A stretch of 64,000 nt of DNA from Aliishimia sp039978895. GTDB lineage: Bacteria > Pseudomonadota > Alphaproteobacteria > Rhodobacterales > Rhodobacteraceae. The stretch lies in assembly GCA_039978895.1 (NCBI GenBank), contig JBDWAL010000018.1, positions 62,001-126,000 of the forward strand. The letters run 5' to 3'. Positions within the stretch are counted from its first letter, which is position 1. Every line of letters begins with the position of its first letter. The position numbers and the translations under genes were made by a program. This document shows, piece after piece, positions 33,676 to 42,555 of this stretch. The notes beneath the pieces are model-generated. The model was not told the origin of the DNA. It did not search any database and saw nothing but the letters and a program-made list of their open reading frames with translations.

Positions 33676-34011
33676 ATGGCAAAAGGTGTAAAACCCCGTG
33701 TGAAAGTGCCCAAAACGGCGGCCGTTGGCGACACGATCACGATCAAAACATTGATCAGCCACAAGATGGAATCTGGGCAGCGAAAAGACGATGACGGTAA
33801 CATCATTCCGCGTTCGATCATCAATCGTTTCACCTGTGATTTTAACGGCGAGAACGTAATTGATGTGGTGCTAGAGCCCGCGATCTCGACCAATCCGTTC
33901 TTTGAATTCGAGGCCGTGGTCCCGGAAGCCGGGGAGTTCGTCTTCACGTGGTACGACGATGACGGGTCGGTTTACGATGCCAAGAAGAGCATCGCTATTG
34001 CCGATACGTAG
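33676..34011 (+). CDS. soxZ: SoxZ, partner of SoxY
   Basis: This 111-residue protein matches SoxZ: VKPRVKVPKTAAVGDTITIK, ISHKMESGQRKD, NPFFEFEAVVPEAGEFVFTW. There is no signal peptide, consistent with hitch-hiking export with SoxY through Tat. The gene is intact, 17 bp after soxY with AGGAG upstream. Confidence 0.92.
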   Translation: MAKGVKPRVKVPKTAAVGDTITIKTLISHKMESGQRKDDDGNIIPRSIINRFTCDFNGENVIDVVLEPAISTNPFFEFEAVVPEAGEFVFTWYDDDGSVYDAKKSIAIADT

Positions 34012-34029
34012 GTCTTGGGAGGGACATCA

Positions 34030-34861
34030 ATGAAAAAGCGGACTGGCGCCTTTCAGGAAAGTGCGATGATGGTGACGCCGTTGATGGCAGACCCGGTGGA
34101 TGACACATTTGTCCTGAACGAAGAACAGACCTTGGTGACACGCACTGTGGCACCCGCACATGTGGCGGATGTGTTGGACGAAGTCACTTCGGGGCAAAGA
34201 AACCCGCGCAATGCAAGTAGATGATTTCGACAATCCGGGCATGATCTTTGTGGAACAGGCGCAAGACAGCTGGGACACCGTTGAGGGAACCGAAAACAAG
34301 TCGTGTTCATCCTGTCACGGTGCCTCTGAAGACATGGCAGGCGTGCGCCCAGTCTATCCAAAATACAATGAGCACGCAGGTGACGTGCGCACCAGAGAGA
34401 TGCAGAGCAACGCTTGTCGCGAAAACCAAATGGGTGCAGACAAGTGGAAGTATACAGGCGGGGACATGGCCAACATGACCGCGCTTTTGGCATCTGTGTC
34501 GTGCGGCATGTCTGTAAATGTCGCGATTGATGGACCGGCTCAATCCACATGGGAAGAGGGTAAGGAGCTGTATTACGCACGGACCGGGCAACTGGAAATG
34601 GCCTGTGCGTCATGTCACGAGGCAAACTACGGTAACATGATCCGAGCAGACTATCTAAGCCAAGGTCAGATCAATGGTATCCCAACGTATCGCCTTAAGA
34701 ACACCAAGCTGAATTCTGTGCATGCGCGGTTCAAAGGGTGTGTGCGGGAGACACGCGCTGAGACGTTCAAGCCGGGCAGTGCCGAAATTATCGCACTGGA
34801 ACTTTACGTCGCTTCACGCGGCAATGAGTTGAGTGTCGAAGGACCTTCTGTCCGCGACTAA
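34030..34861 (+). pseudogene. soxA: soxA dihaem cytochrome subunit, frameshifted by a probable small deletion
   Basis: The N-terminal part (34030 to ~34192; MKKRTGAF, ADPVDDTF) is in one frame and the rest (from ~34190; KETRAMQVDDFDNPGMIF) in another. Relative to the SoxA sequence I remember, about 13 bases (a Gly-Trp-x-x region) are missing at the junction. The downstream part keeps both C-x-x-C-H motifs (SCSSCH, CASCH), IDGPAQSTW, GNMIRADYLSQGQING and the persulfide-ligand Cys (FKGC). The would-be signal peptide has lost much hydrophobicity (FQESAMMV). As read, translation ends at 34224. Confidence 0.9.
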
Positions 34862-34927
34862 AATTGAAGGCCCCGCGGACGTGCCTGTGGGTTTTTTTTG
34901 AGCCTATATACATTCAGGATAACGCAT

Positions 34928-36607
34928 GTGATTTCCCGGCGCGACTTTCTTCAGACCATTATGGCAACGACTGCACTGCTTGGCGCTTCGGGTTGTGGCC
35001 AATGGGGCAGACTTGCCGCGCAGCAAACGCTTACTCCAGATCAGTTGTTACAGTTCGAAAACTTCGGGAATGTGTCGTTGATCCATGTTACGGATATCCA
35101 TGCACAACTCAAGCCGATCTATTTCCGCGAACCTTCTGCCAATATTGGTATGGGGACAAACCGGGGGGCGGTGCCGCATGTAACGGGCACAGATTTCCGC
35201 AATATGTACGGCATTGAGGACGGCTCATACGCGCATTACGCGCTGTCCGCGGGCGACTTTGAAGCGCTGACAAAAGCGTATGGCCGGGTTGGCGGGATGG
35301 ACCGCGTGGCCACTGTGATCAATCAAATCCGTTCTGAGCGACCAGAGGCGTTGTTGCTTGATGGGGGCGACACCTGGCACGGCAGCTACACGTGTCACCA
35401 CACCCAAGGCCAAGACATGGTCGATGTCATGAACGCGCTCAAACCAGATGCACTGACATTCCACTGGGAGTTCACCTTGGGGTCTGACCGGGTGAATGAG
35501 ATTGTCGAAGCACTGCCATTTGCGGCCTTGGGGCAGAACATCTTTGATGCCGAATGGAATGAACCCGCAGAACTTTTCCCAGCCTATAAATTCTTCGAGC
35601 GCGGCGGTGTTAAGATCGCTGTGATCGGGCAGGCGCTCCCATATATGAAGATCGCCAATCCCGGCTGGATGTTCCCCGAATACACATTTGGGATCCGGGA
35701 CGAAAACATGCAACAGATGGTCGACCAAGTGCGTGGGCAGGGGGCCGAGTTGGTTGGGTGTTTGAGCCATAATGGCTTTGACGTGGACAAGAAGATGGCA
35801 GGGATTGTGACCGGGATCAATGTGATCTTGTCGGGTTACACCCATGACGCGTTGCCTGAACCCGTGATCGTTGGTGACACAATCGTCGTGGCCTCTGGAT
35901 CAAACGGTAAGTTCGTAAGTCGGGTGGATCTGGATGTTCGCAACGGGCGCATGTCGGGCTTTCGACACAAGCTGATCCCGATCCTGTCTGATGTGATTAG
36001 GCCTGATACGAAGATGGCCAGCTTGATCGACACAATGCGGGCGCCCCACAAGACACAATTGGAGGAAGTGATCGGCCAAACCGAAAGTCTTTTATATCGG
36101 CGTGGCAACTTCAACGGGACATGGGACGATCTGATCTGCGACGCGCTTATGTCGGAACGAGACGCAGACATTGCGCTTAGCCCCGGCGTGCGAAGGGGGT
36201 CGTTTGTGCTACCGGGACAAGACATCACTCGTGAAGACCTGTGGAATGTGACCTCGATGTCATACGGTGCGGCCTGCCGAACTGAAATGACCGGCGAATT
36301 TCTGCATGTGGAGTTGGAAGACGTCGCGGGCAATCTGTTCAATCCTAATCCATATTACCAGCAAGGCGGTGACATGGTGCGCACGGGCGGTCTTGGGTGC
36401 CGAATAGATATCAACAAGACACAAGGTAATCGGATCTCTGATTTGACGCTGTTGAAAACGGGTGAAAAGCTTGATCCGAGCAAGACTTATCAAGTCGCGG
36501 GCTGGGCCTCGGTTGATGAGGGAACAGAGGGGCCAGAGATTTGGGATGTGGTGGAGACCATGTTCGCAGACAAGGCACGGTCTCTGTGCAGCCAAATAAC
36601 AATGTGA
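34928..36607 (+). CDS. soxB: SoxB thiosulfohydrolase, full length but with a replaced metal ligand
   Basis: This 559-residue protein starts at a GTG (34928) with AGGA 9 bases upstream. It has a Tat signal (SRRDFLQ), TDIHAQLKPIYFREPS, DGGDTWHGSYT, LSHNGFDVD and the C-terminal nucleotidase-like domain (DPSKTYQVAGWASV). SoxB hydrolyses the SoxY-bound S-sulfonate with a dinuclear Mn site. The conserved G-H-T-H-D metal motif reads G-Y-T-H-D, with Tyr near residue 304 (TAC for CAC). Nearby normally invariant stretches are also altered (VRRGS where FRWGT is usual; YGAACRTEM where YPNAYRTEM is usual). The frame is open, but activity is doubtful. Confidence 0.9.
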   Translation: MISRRDFLQTIMATTALLGASGCGQWGRLAAQQTLTPDQLLQFENFGNVSLIHVTDIHAQLKPIYFREPSANIGMGTNRGAVPHVTGTDFRNMYGIEDGSYAHYALSAGDFEALTKAYGRVGGMDRVATVINQIRSERPEALLLDGGDTWHGSYTCHHTQGQDMVDVMNALKPDALTFHWEFTLGSDRVNEIVEALPFAALGQNIFDAEWNEPAELFPAYKFFERGGVKIAVIGQALPYMKIANPGWMFPEYTFGIRDENMQQMVDQVRGQGAELVGCLSHNGFDVDKKMAGIVTGINVILSGYTHDALPEPVIVGDTIVVASGSNGKFVSRVDLDVRNGRMSGFRHKLIPILSDVIRPDTKMASLIDTMRAPHKTQLEEVIGQTESLLYRRGNFNGTWDDLICDALMSERDADIALSPGVRRGSFVLPGQDITREDLWNVTSMSYGAACRTEMTGEFLHVELEDVAGNLFNPNPYYQQGGDMVRTGGLGCRIDINKTQGNRISDLTLLKTGEKLDPSKTYQVAGWASVDEGTEGPEIWDVVETMFADKARSLCSQITM

Positions 36608-36653
36608 AGGTTGTTGGTGCATGACACGGGCCACGGGCAAGAAGGAAAATTAC

Positions 36654-37926
36654 GTGAACCTAAAAACAAATGCCCGATCCCGGCGGACGTTCCTGAAAGG
36701 GGCTGTGGCGACAGGTGCGGGGATTGCAGCCACGCAAGCAGTCGCGGACACACCTGATCCGTTGATCACCGATGTTCAACCGTGGGCCAATGGTCTTGGG
36801 GACAGTGTCGATGCAGCCCCTTATGGCGCGCCGATTGAGTTTGAAACAGATGTGATCCGGCGCAATGTGGAATGGCTGACAGCCGACACGATCAGTTCGA
36901 TCAACTTCACGCCGATCCACGCGCTTGATGGAACGATCACACCGCAAGGTTGCGCGTTCGAGCGACATCATTCGGGCGCGATTGAATTGCGCAAAGAAGA
37001 CTATCGATTGATGATCAACGGCTTAGTGGATCGCTCTTTGGTGTTCTCTTATGCCGACCTCGAACGTTTCCCGCGTGAAAACCATGTGTGTTTTTGCGAA
37101 AGTGCCGCCAATACCGGAATGGATTGGGCAGGCGCGCAGTTGAACGGTGCCCAATTCACCCACGGTATGATCCACAACATGGAATATACTGGCGTATCTT
37201 TGCGCACCATTTTGGCAGAAGCGGGCCTGACGGCGGCGAGCGATCTCAGCGACAAATGGGTCTATGTTGAGGGCGCATATGCGTCCTCGAATGGGCGGTC
37301 TATCCCGATGGAAAAAGCGCTGGACGACGTAATCGTGGCGTTCAAGACCAACGGTGAAACGCTGCGCAAAGAAGATGGATACCCTGTGCGTTTGGTCGTG
37401 CCCGGTTGGGAAGGAAACATGTGGATAAAATGGCTGCGGCGGACCGAAGTCATGGACGGGCCGGTGGAAAGCCGTGAGGAAACTAGCAAATACACCGACA
37501 CATTGGAAGACGGCACTTCTCGTAAATGGACATGGGCGATGGATGCGAAGTCTGTCGTGACGTCGCCAAGCCCTCAATCCCCGATCACGCATGGCACAGG
37601 GGCTTTGGTGATAACAGGGTTGGCATGGTCGGGCAGGGGCGCGATCACACGGGTTGATGTGTCCAAGGATGGCTGCAACACGTGGGCCCCCCCGATTGGC
37701 AAAGCCCGGCGAAAAAATGGCGTTGACGCGGTTCTATCTGGATACGTCATGGGACGGCCAAGAGATGTTCCTGCAAAGCCGGGCCATTGATGAAACTGGT
37801 TATGTGCAACCGACAAAAACTCAACTGCGCGACGTGCGTGGGCTCAACTCAATCTATCACAAAAATTGCATTCAAACATGGTGGGTGCGCTCAACCGGTG
37901 AGGCGGAAAATGTTGAAGTTTCTTAA
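36654..37926 (+). pseudogene. soxC: soxC molybdenum sulfane dehydrogenase subunit, frameshifted near the C-terminus
   Basis: A GTG start at 36654 follows AAGGA. The product has a Tat-type leader (RSRRTFLKGA), an oxidoreductase Mo-pterin domain (GCAFERHHSGAIE, CFCESAANTGMDW, VVPGWEGNMWIKW) and a dimerisation domain. A run of seven C bases (37687-37693) carries one extra base. Downstream of it the SoxC sequence LAKPGEKMALTRFYLDTSWD and NSIYHKNCIQTWWV continues in the +1 frame to 37926. As read, translation ends at 37790, about 45 residues early and with an altered tail. The restored frame would overlap the soxD start as in intact operons. Confidence 0.9.
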
Positions 37927-38923
37927 GCTCAGCGCCGCATTGGCGATGTCGGCCTCTCCTGTGTTCGCGGAGGGATTTGGCCTTGGGCGCGCAGCTTTGC
38001 CCGAAGAAATCGCGGCTTGGGACCTAGATGTCAGCCCGGATGGCACAGGCCTACCAAAAGGGGTTGGGGACGCACTTCTCGGCGAAGAAATATTCGCTGA
38101 CAAGTGCGCCGCCTGTCATGGTGATTTTGCGGAAGGCGTGGACAATTGGCCCAAACTAGCAGTTGGGTGGGACGCGCTGGCGGATGATGATCCGTTGAAA
38201 ACGGTGGGCAGTTATTGGCCGTATTTGTCGACCACATGGGATTACGTGAACCGTTCGATGCCCTTTGGCGCCGCGCAAACGCTAGAAGCCGACGAGGTTT
38301 ATGTGATTGTGGCGTATATCCTTTATTCATACGATCTGGTCGACGAGGATTTTGTGGCCTCAGATCAGACGTTTGCGGAATTCGAATTGCCTAATCAAGA
38401 TGGTTTCATTGTTGATGACCGGATCGAAACGGAACACGCCCTTTGGGTTGGGGAGCCTTGTATGGAGAACTGCAAAGCGGAAGTTAAAGTCAGGATGCGC
38501 GCCATGGTCTTGGACGTAACACCGGATGAGGGCGTATCATCTGAAGACGAAACCATCGCTGAGGCCGCAGCAGTCCCTGTGATCGAGACTGCCCAAGTCG
38601 ATCCAGTGCTGATCAAAGCCGGGGCAAGGGTTTTTTGCAAACGCAAAGCGTGCCACCAAATTGGCGACGGGGCAAAGAACAGGTCTGGCCGGATCCTGAC
38701 TGGGGTGGTGGACCGTGCGGCGGGATCTGTTGAGGGGTTCAAATACTCAAAGTCGCTCAAAGCGATGGCCGAAGATGTTTTGGTATGGGACGAGGAACGT
38801 TTGAATGTCTTTTTGACCAAGCACAAAGCCTTTATGAAAGGCACCAAGATGAGCTTTGCGAGGATCAAAAAAGAAGCCGATCTAGAGGCCATCACTGCCA
38901 ATCTCAAAAGCATTCCCGAATGA
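37910..38923 (+). CDS. soxD: SoxD dihaem cytochrome c, second haem motif damaged
   Basis: This 337-residue protein has a signal peptide (MLKFLKLSAALAMSASPVFA). The first haem site is normal (DKCAACHGDF). In the second, where SoxD has V-F-x-K-C-K-A-C-H, the sequence reads V-F-C-K-R-K-A-C-H: Arg near residue 245 replaces the first haem Cys, while an extra Cys two residues earlier gives C-x4-C-H. Covalent haem attachment there is doubtful. SoxD partners SoxC in the sulfane dehydrogenase, whose gene is broken here. The ATG lies within the ancestral soxC end, and the stop overlaps soxE. Confidence 0.9.
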   Translation: MLKFLKLSAALAMSASPVFAEGFGLGRAALPEEIAAWDLDVSPDGTGLPKGVGDALLGEEIFADKCAACHGDFAEGVDNWPKLAVGWDALADDDPLKTVGSYWPYLSTTWDYVNRSMPFGAAQTLEADEVYVIVAYILYSYDLVDEDFVASDQTFAEFELPNQDGFIVDDRIETEHALWVGEPCMENCKAEVKVRMRAMVLDVTPDEGVSSEDETIAEAAAVPVIETAQVDPVLIKAGARVFCKRKACHQIGDGAKNRSGRILTGVVDRAAGSVEGFKYSKSLKAMAEDVLVWDEERLNVFLTKHKAFMKGTKMSFARIKKEADLEAITANLKSIPE

Positions 38924-39627
38924 GCCAGTTAACACGAATACTAACTGTCATTTTGGTTTCGGCCTTCACGGCCGGGGCTGGCGGTGCGCAACAAATCGGC
39001 GACCCCGAGGCGGGCGCGAAAGTGTTCAATAAATGTAAAGGCTGTCACCAGATTGGCGCGGACGCGAAAGATCGGATCGAGCCACATCTTAATGGCGCGT
39101 TCGGCAGTGCCGCGGGGGCGCATGACGGGTTCTCTTATTCCAAATCACTGCAACGAGCTGGCGAAGATGGATTGATTTGGACGGCTGAAACGCTGGATGC
39201 CTTTTTTGAGAACCCGCGCGCGCTGGTCTCGAAAACCCGGATGAGCTTTCGTGGCCTGAAGATACCGGCTGACCGGGCCAACTTGCTGGCGTATTTGCGC
39301 GGTTTTTCAGACAACCCAGCGGATTTGCCGGCAGCCGAACCAACGGCGCGTGGCACGGATCATGACATCGATCCGGCAATCTTAGCGTTGCAAGGTGACC
39401 CGGAATACGGCGAATACCTGTCTGCAGAATGTATGACATGCCACCAATCTGATGGCAGCGCGGACGGCATCCCGTCGATCACGGGGTGGCCGACGGAAGA
39501 CTTTGTTGTCGCAATGCATGCCTACAAACGGAAATTGCGCCCCCATCCTGTGATGCAAATGATGGCTGGGCGTTTGAGCGACGAAGAGATCGCGGCCCTT
39601 GCCGCCTATTTCAAGGACCTCGAATAA
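38920..39627 (+). CDS. soxE: SoxE dihaem cytochrome c
   Basis: This 235-residue protein has a signal peptide (ending GAGGA-Q) and two intact haem motifs, NKCKGCHQIG in a class I cytochrome domain and AECMTCHQSDG in a smaller C-terminal domain with a methionine-rich MQMMAG axial region. It is the cytochrome partner of the flavoprotein SoxF, equivalent to flavocytochrome c sulfide dehydrogenase. The start overlaps the soxD stop. No lesion is seen. Confidence 0.9.
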   Translation: MSQLTRILTVILVSAFTAGAGGAQQIGDPEAGAKVFNKCKGCHQIGADAKDRIEPHLNGAFGSAAGAHDGFSYSKSLQRAGEDGLIWTAETLDAFFENPRALVSKTRMSFRGLKIPADRANLLAYLRGFSDNPADLPAAEPTARGTDHDIDPAILALQGDPEYGEYLSAECMTCHQSDGSADGIPSITGWPTEDFVVAMHAYKRKLRPHPVMQMMAGRLSDEEIAALAAYFKDLE

Positions 39628-39655
39628 CGAGGCCACTTTCTGGGAGGAGACCCAA

Positions 39656-40924
39656 ATGACACTTAACAGACGTATCTTTCTTGGCACGGGGGCCGCAGCG
39701 GCGGCTTCTTTAACTGCTCCTGCGGTTCTTGCGGATGGGCATGGTAAGCCACGAGTGGTCGTTATCGGCGGTGGGGCAGGTGGGGCCACGGCGGCGCGAT
39801 ATATTGCGAAAGACAGCAAGGGTGCGGTCGATGTGACGTTGATCGAACCGTCGCGCACATATTTCACCTGCTTCTTTTCCAATCTTTACATCGGTGGCAT
39901 CAAAGACATTGACGATCTTGGCCACAACTATGGAACGCTGGCTGCCAAGTATGGTATCAACGTTGTGCATGATTGGGCTGTTGACGTGGACCGCGACTCC
40001 AAAATGGTCATGCTCGCGGGGGGCAGTGCGTTGCCTTACGACAAGCTGATCTTAAGCCCCGGCATCGACTTCGTTGATGGGGCCGTTGATGGTTGGGACC
40101 TGAGCGCGCAAAATGCGATGCCGCATGCGTTCAAAGGTGGTTCGCAAACTGAATTGCTCAAGGCCCAAGTCATGGCGATGCCCCAAGGCGGCACCTTCGC
40201 AATGGTAGCCCCGCCAAACCCATATCGCTGCCCTCCCGGCCCATATGAGCGGGTGTCGATGATTGCACATGCCTTGAAGGCCTCCAACCCAACGGCCAAG
40301 ATCATCATTGCTGATCCCAAGCCGAAATTCTCCAAGATGAGCCTGTTCCAAGAAGGTTGGGCGGATCACTACGAAGGTATGATCGATTGGATCGGCGAGG
40401 ACTTTGGCGGCGGCGAGGTCTCTGTTGATCCGGCGGCGATGACGGTCACCATCGATGGCGAAGAAACCAAGGTCGATGCGTGCAATGTCATACCTGCGAT
40501 GAAAGCCGGACGCATTGCAGAAATGGCGGGCGTAATGGATGGCAATTGGGCACCAGTCAACGCGGTGGACATGAGTTCTAAAGCGAATGCAGACATCCAC
40601 GTTTTGGGGGATGCGTCGCAACAGGGCGATATGCCGAAATCCGGGTTCTCTGCCAACTCACAAGCTAAGGTGTGTGCGAATGCGGTACGCGGGGCATTGA
40701 CCGGATCGAAAGTCTTCCCGGCCAAGTTCTCGAACACGTGTTGGTCACTAATCGACGCAAATGACGGTGTGAAAGTCGGCGCCACATATGAAGCCACCGA
40801 CGAGAAAATCTCCAAAGTTGATGGCTTCATCTCAGCAGTTGGCGAAACTTCGGATATTCGCAAAGCAACCTATGAAGAATCTGAAGGTTGGTATGCGGGT
40901 ATCACCGCAGACATGTTCAGCTAG
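39656..40924 (+). CDS. soxF: SoxF flavoprotein (sulfide dehydrogenase flavin subunit)
   Basis: This 422-residue protein has a Tat-like leader (LNRRIFLGTGAAAAAS), a Rossmann GGGAGGATAARYI, the FAD-linking Cys region YFTCFFSN, and the redox-active cysteines in NPYRCPPGPYER and SNTCWSLI. The ATG at 39656 follows GGGAGGAG. With SoxE it could oxidise sulfide to sulfur or polysulfide, or aid SoxYZ reactivation, without the core thiosulfate enzymes. Intact. Confidence 0.92.
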   Translation: MTLNRRIFLGTGAAAAASLTAPAVLADGHGKPRVVVIGGGAGGATAARYIAKDSKGAVDVTLIEPSRTYFTCFFSNLYIGGIKDIDDLGHNYGTLAAKYGINVVHDWAVDVDRDSKMVMLAGGSALPYDKLILSPGIDFVDGAVDGWDLSAQNAMPHAFKGGSQTELLKAQVMAMPQGGTFAMVAPPNPYRCPPGPYERVSMIAHALKASNPTAKIIIADPKPKFSKMSLFQEGWADHYEGMIDWIGEDFGGGEVSVDPAAMTVTIDGEETKVDACNVIPAMKAGRIAEMAGVMDGNWAPVNAVDMSSKANADIHVLGDASQQGDMPKSGFSANSQAKVCANAVRGALTGSKVFPAKFSNTCWSLIDANDGVKVGATYEATDEKISKVDGFISAVGETSDIRKATYEESEGWYAGITADMFS

Positions 40925-40932
40925 ATAAACAC

Positions 40933-40964
40933 GCTCGGACCTGATCTTGGATCAAGGCCCGAGC
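40933..40964. terminator. Hairpin between convergent soxF and hydrolase genes
   Basis: GCTCGG with CCGAGC closes an interior TGATC-TTG-GATCA stem, with a small mismatch between them. It lies 9 bases after the soxF stop and 33 bases beyond the stop of the minus-strand gene. No strong T run follows, so it may be a bidirectional, partial terminator. Confidence 0.5.
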
Positions 40965-40996
40965 AACTCAATGGAACGACATGTTTTGCAGGCGGG

Positions 40997-41938
40997 TTAT
41001 TCGAATTCCATCTGCTCAAACACATGCCCTGCATTCCGGGTCGCCAATTCTTCGAACGTATCAAGATGAGCGTATGCCGATTGGTCCACGTAATAGGCCT
41101 CGGCCAACCCGCCACCCGCTTCCAAATGCTCTGCGATCTTTTTGCGAAGGTCCTGTAAGTAGTGTTTCGTGTACCGGCGCACTTGCTGCATATGTGTGGG
41201 GTGTCCATGGCCCGGGATCACGTAGGTCGCGTTAAGTACCTCAAATTCGGCGTCCCATGCGTCGAGCCAATCCGCCGTGTAGGTATGTTCAAAAATCGGC
41301 AACATACGTTCGTGGAATGCCATATCCCCAGCGATCACAAGGCTTTGTTCGGGCAACCACACCACGATGTCACCTTGCGAATTGTCGGGGCCAAGATGGT
41401 GGGCTTCAATGTGGAACGCCCCCAAGTCCAAGGTATAGGTATTTTCAAAGGTTTCAGTTGGGCCTTGGATGACAGTGCTGTTGGCGCGGTCACGACTGTA
41501 GCGCTGCATGTTGGTCAATAACGCATCGCCATATTCGGCGACTTCCTCTGCGGCATCGATATGGGCGACAATTTGCACACCTTGTTCGACCCCATAATTG
41601 TTCCCCAAGACGGCATGACATTGACCGTTCTCATCGAACACAAGTTTGACAGGTTGATCGGTGATTGCGTTGATCTCATCGTGGAGGGCTTTGGCCAACA
41701 AATAGGCCGCGCCGCCATTGATCACGACCACGCCGTCGCCAGTCACAATGAAGCTGAGGTTATTGTTGTGGCCAGCATTCTCATAGGTTGGAGGGGCCGT
41801 TGCACCAATGGCTGAAAAGACGCCGGGGATGACCTCAACAGGTTTGTTATAGGGCAACGAAGCGGGGTATTTGTCCGCGATGTCTTCACTGGCATGCACT
41901 GGCGTTGCTGCACAGAGAAATGGAATAATCCAACGCAT
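40997..41938 (-). CDS. Exported metallo-beta-lactamase-fold protein (SoxH-like)
   Basis: This 313-residue protein starts at ATG 41938 with a signal peptide (MRWIIPFLCAATPVHA). It has an MBL-like order of segments: PGVFSAIGATAPPTYENAGHNNNLSFIVTGDGVVVIN, an ENGQCHAVLGNNYGV segment where classical members have HxHxDH, then HHLGPDNSQGDIVVWLPEQSLVIAGDM and VIPGHGHP. Proteins with an ENGQGHAMLGN-type replacement occur near sox and quinoprotein clusters, and Paracoccus soxH encodes a similarly sized zinc-hydrolase-like protein, so SoxH is the best guess. Here a Cys stands where Gly is usual. Confidence 0.7.
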   Translation of the reverse strand: MRWIIPFLCAATPVHASEDIADKYPASLPYNKPVEVIPGVFSAIGATAPPTYENAGHNNNLSFIVTGDGVVVINGGAAYLLAKALHDEINAITDQPVKLVFDENGQCHAVLGNNYGVEQGVQIVAHIDAAEEVAEYGDALLTNMQRYSRDRANSTVIQGPTETFENTYTLDLGAFHIEAHHLGPDNSQGDIVVWLPEQSLVIAGDMAFHERMLPIFEHTYTADWLDAWDAEFEVLNATYVIPGHGHPTHMQQVRRYTKHYLQDLRKKIAEHLEAGGGLAEAYYVDQSAYAHLDTFEELATRNAGHVFEQMEFE

Positions 41939-42274
41939 CGCAATTTCCCTGAGACGAAGCGGTAGGTATCGCCGTTGCGTTCCACATGTCCCAATCCGCC
42001 ATGTGGCAGGTGATAGCCCGATAAGGTGATGTCTTCGCTCACCAATCTGTCCAAAAGACCCGTGCGGGTTTTTGCGCCAAGGTCGAAGTCTTGGTCTGAA
42101 CCGCTGGCCCAACTTGGTTGCGCGAACGCGACATGGTGGTTTCCAATCACATCGCCGCCCACAAGAACGGAACTTGATCCCCTCTGGAATTTCGAACGAC
42201 ATGTGGCCGGGGGTGGCGTGGCTCATGACGCCGCTTAGAATTTCGTGGCCTGGCTTGATCAAAGTGATCTGATT

Positions 42275-42306
42275 TTGAACCGCGTTTAACTTGAACTGCG
42301 TTTAAC
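42275..42306. repeat. 16-bp tandem duplication inside the hydrolase pseudogene
   Basis: TTGAACCGCGTTTAAC is followed immediately by TTGAACTGCGTTTAAC (15 of 16 identical). The extra 16 bases shift the reading frame of the minus-strand hydrolase. Confidence 0.85.
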
Positions 42307-42520
42307 CGGCGCGCCGCATCCACCGCAAAGGAGGCACGTTCCTCGCCAATGGTGGAGACAGTGTTTGGGTTCGTCCAATAGTCCCATTCCATTTGGCCAA
42401 TCATCAATTCGGCTTGCGGAAAGACCGGGTCGTCAAAATCATCTAAGATGCCCCAAAGATGATCGGGGTGGGCATGGGTGAAAATAACATGTGTAATATT
42501 GTCGGCGGATAGCCCAAGCG

Positions 42521-42555
42521 TTTCGAGGCTTTCGAGGCTTTCGAGGCTTTCGAGC
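42521..42555. repeat. 9-bp tandem repeat inside the hydrolase pseudogene
   Basis: TTTCGAGGC occurs three times in a row, with a fourth partial copy (TTTCGAGC). On the minus strand it encodes a Leu-Glu-Ser repeat that lengthens the helix before the HxHxDH motif without shifting frame. Confidence 0.85.
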
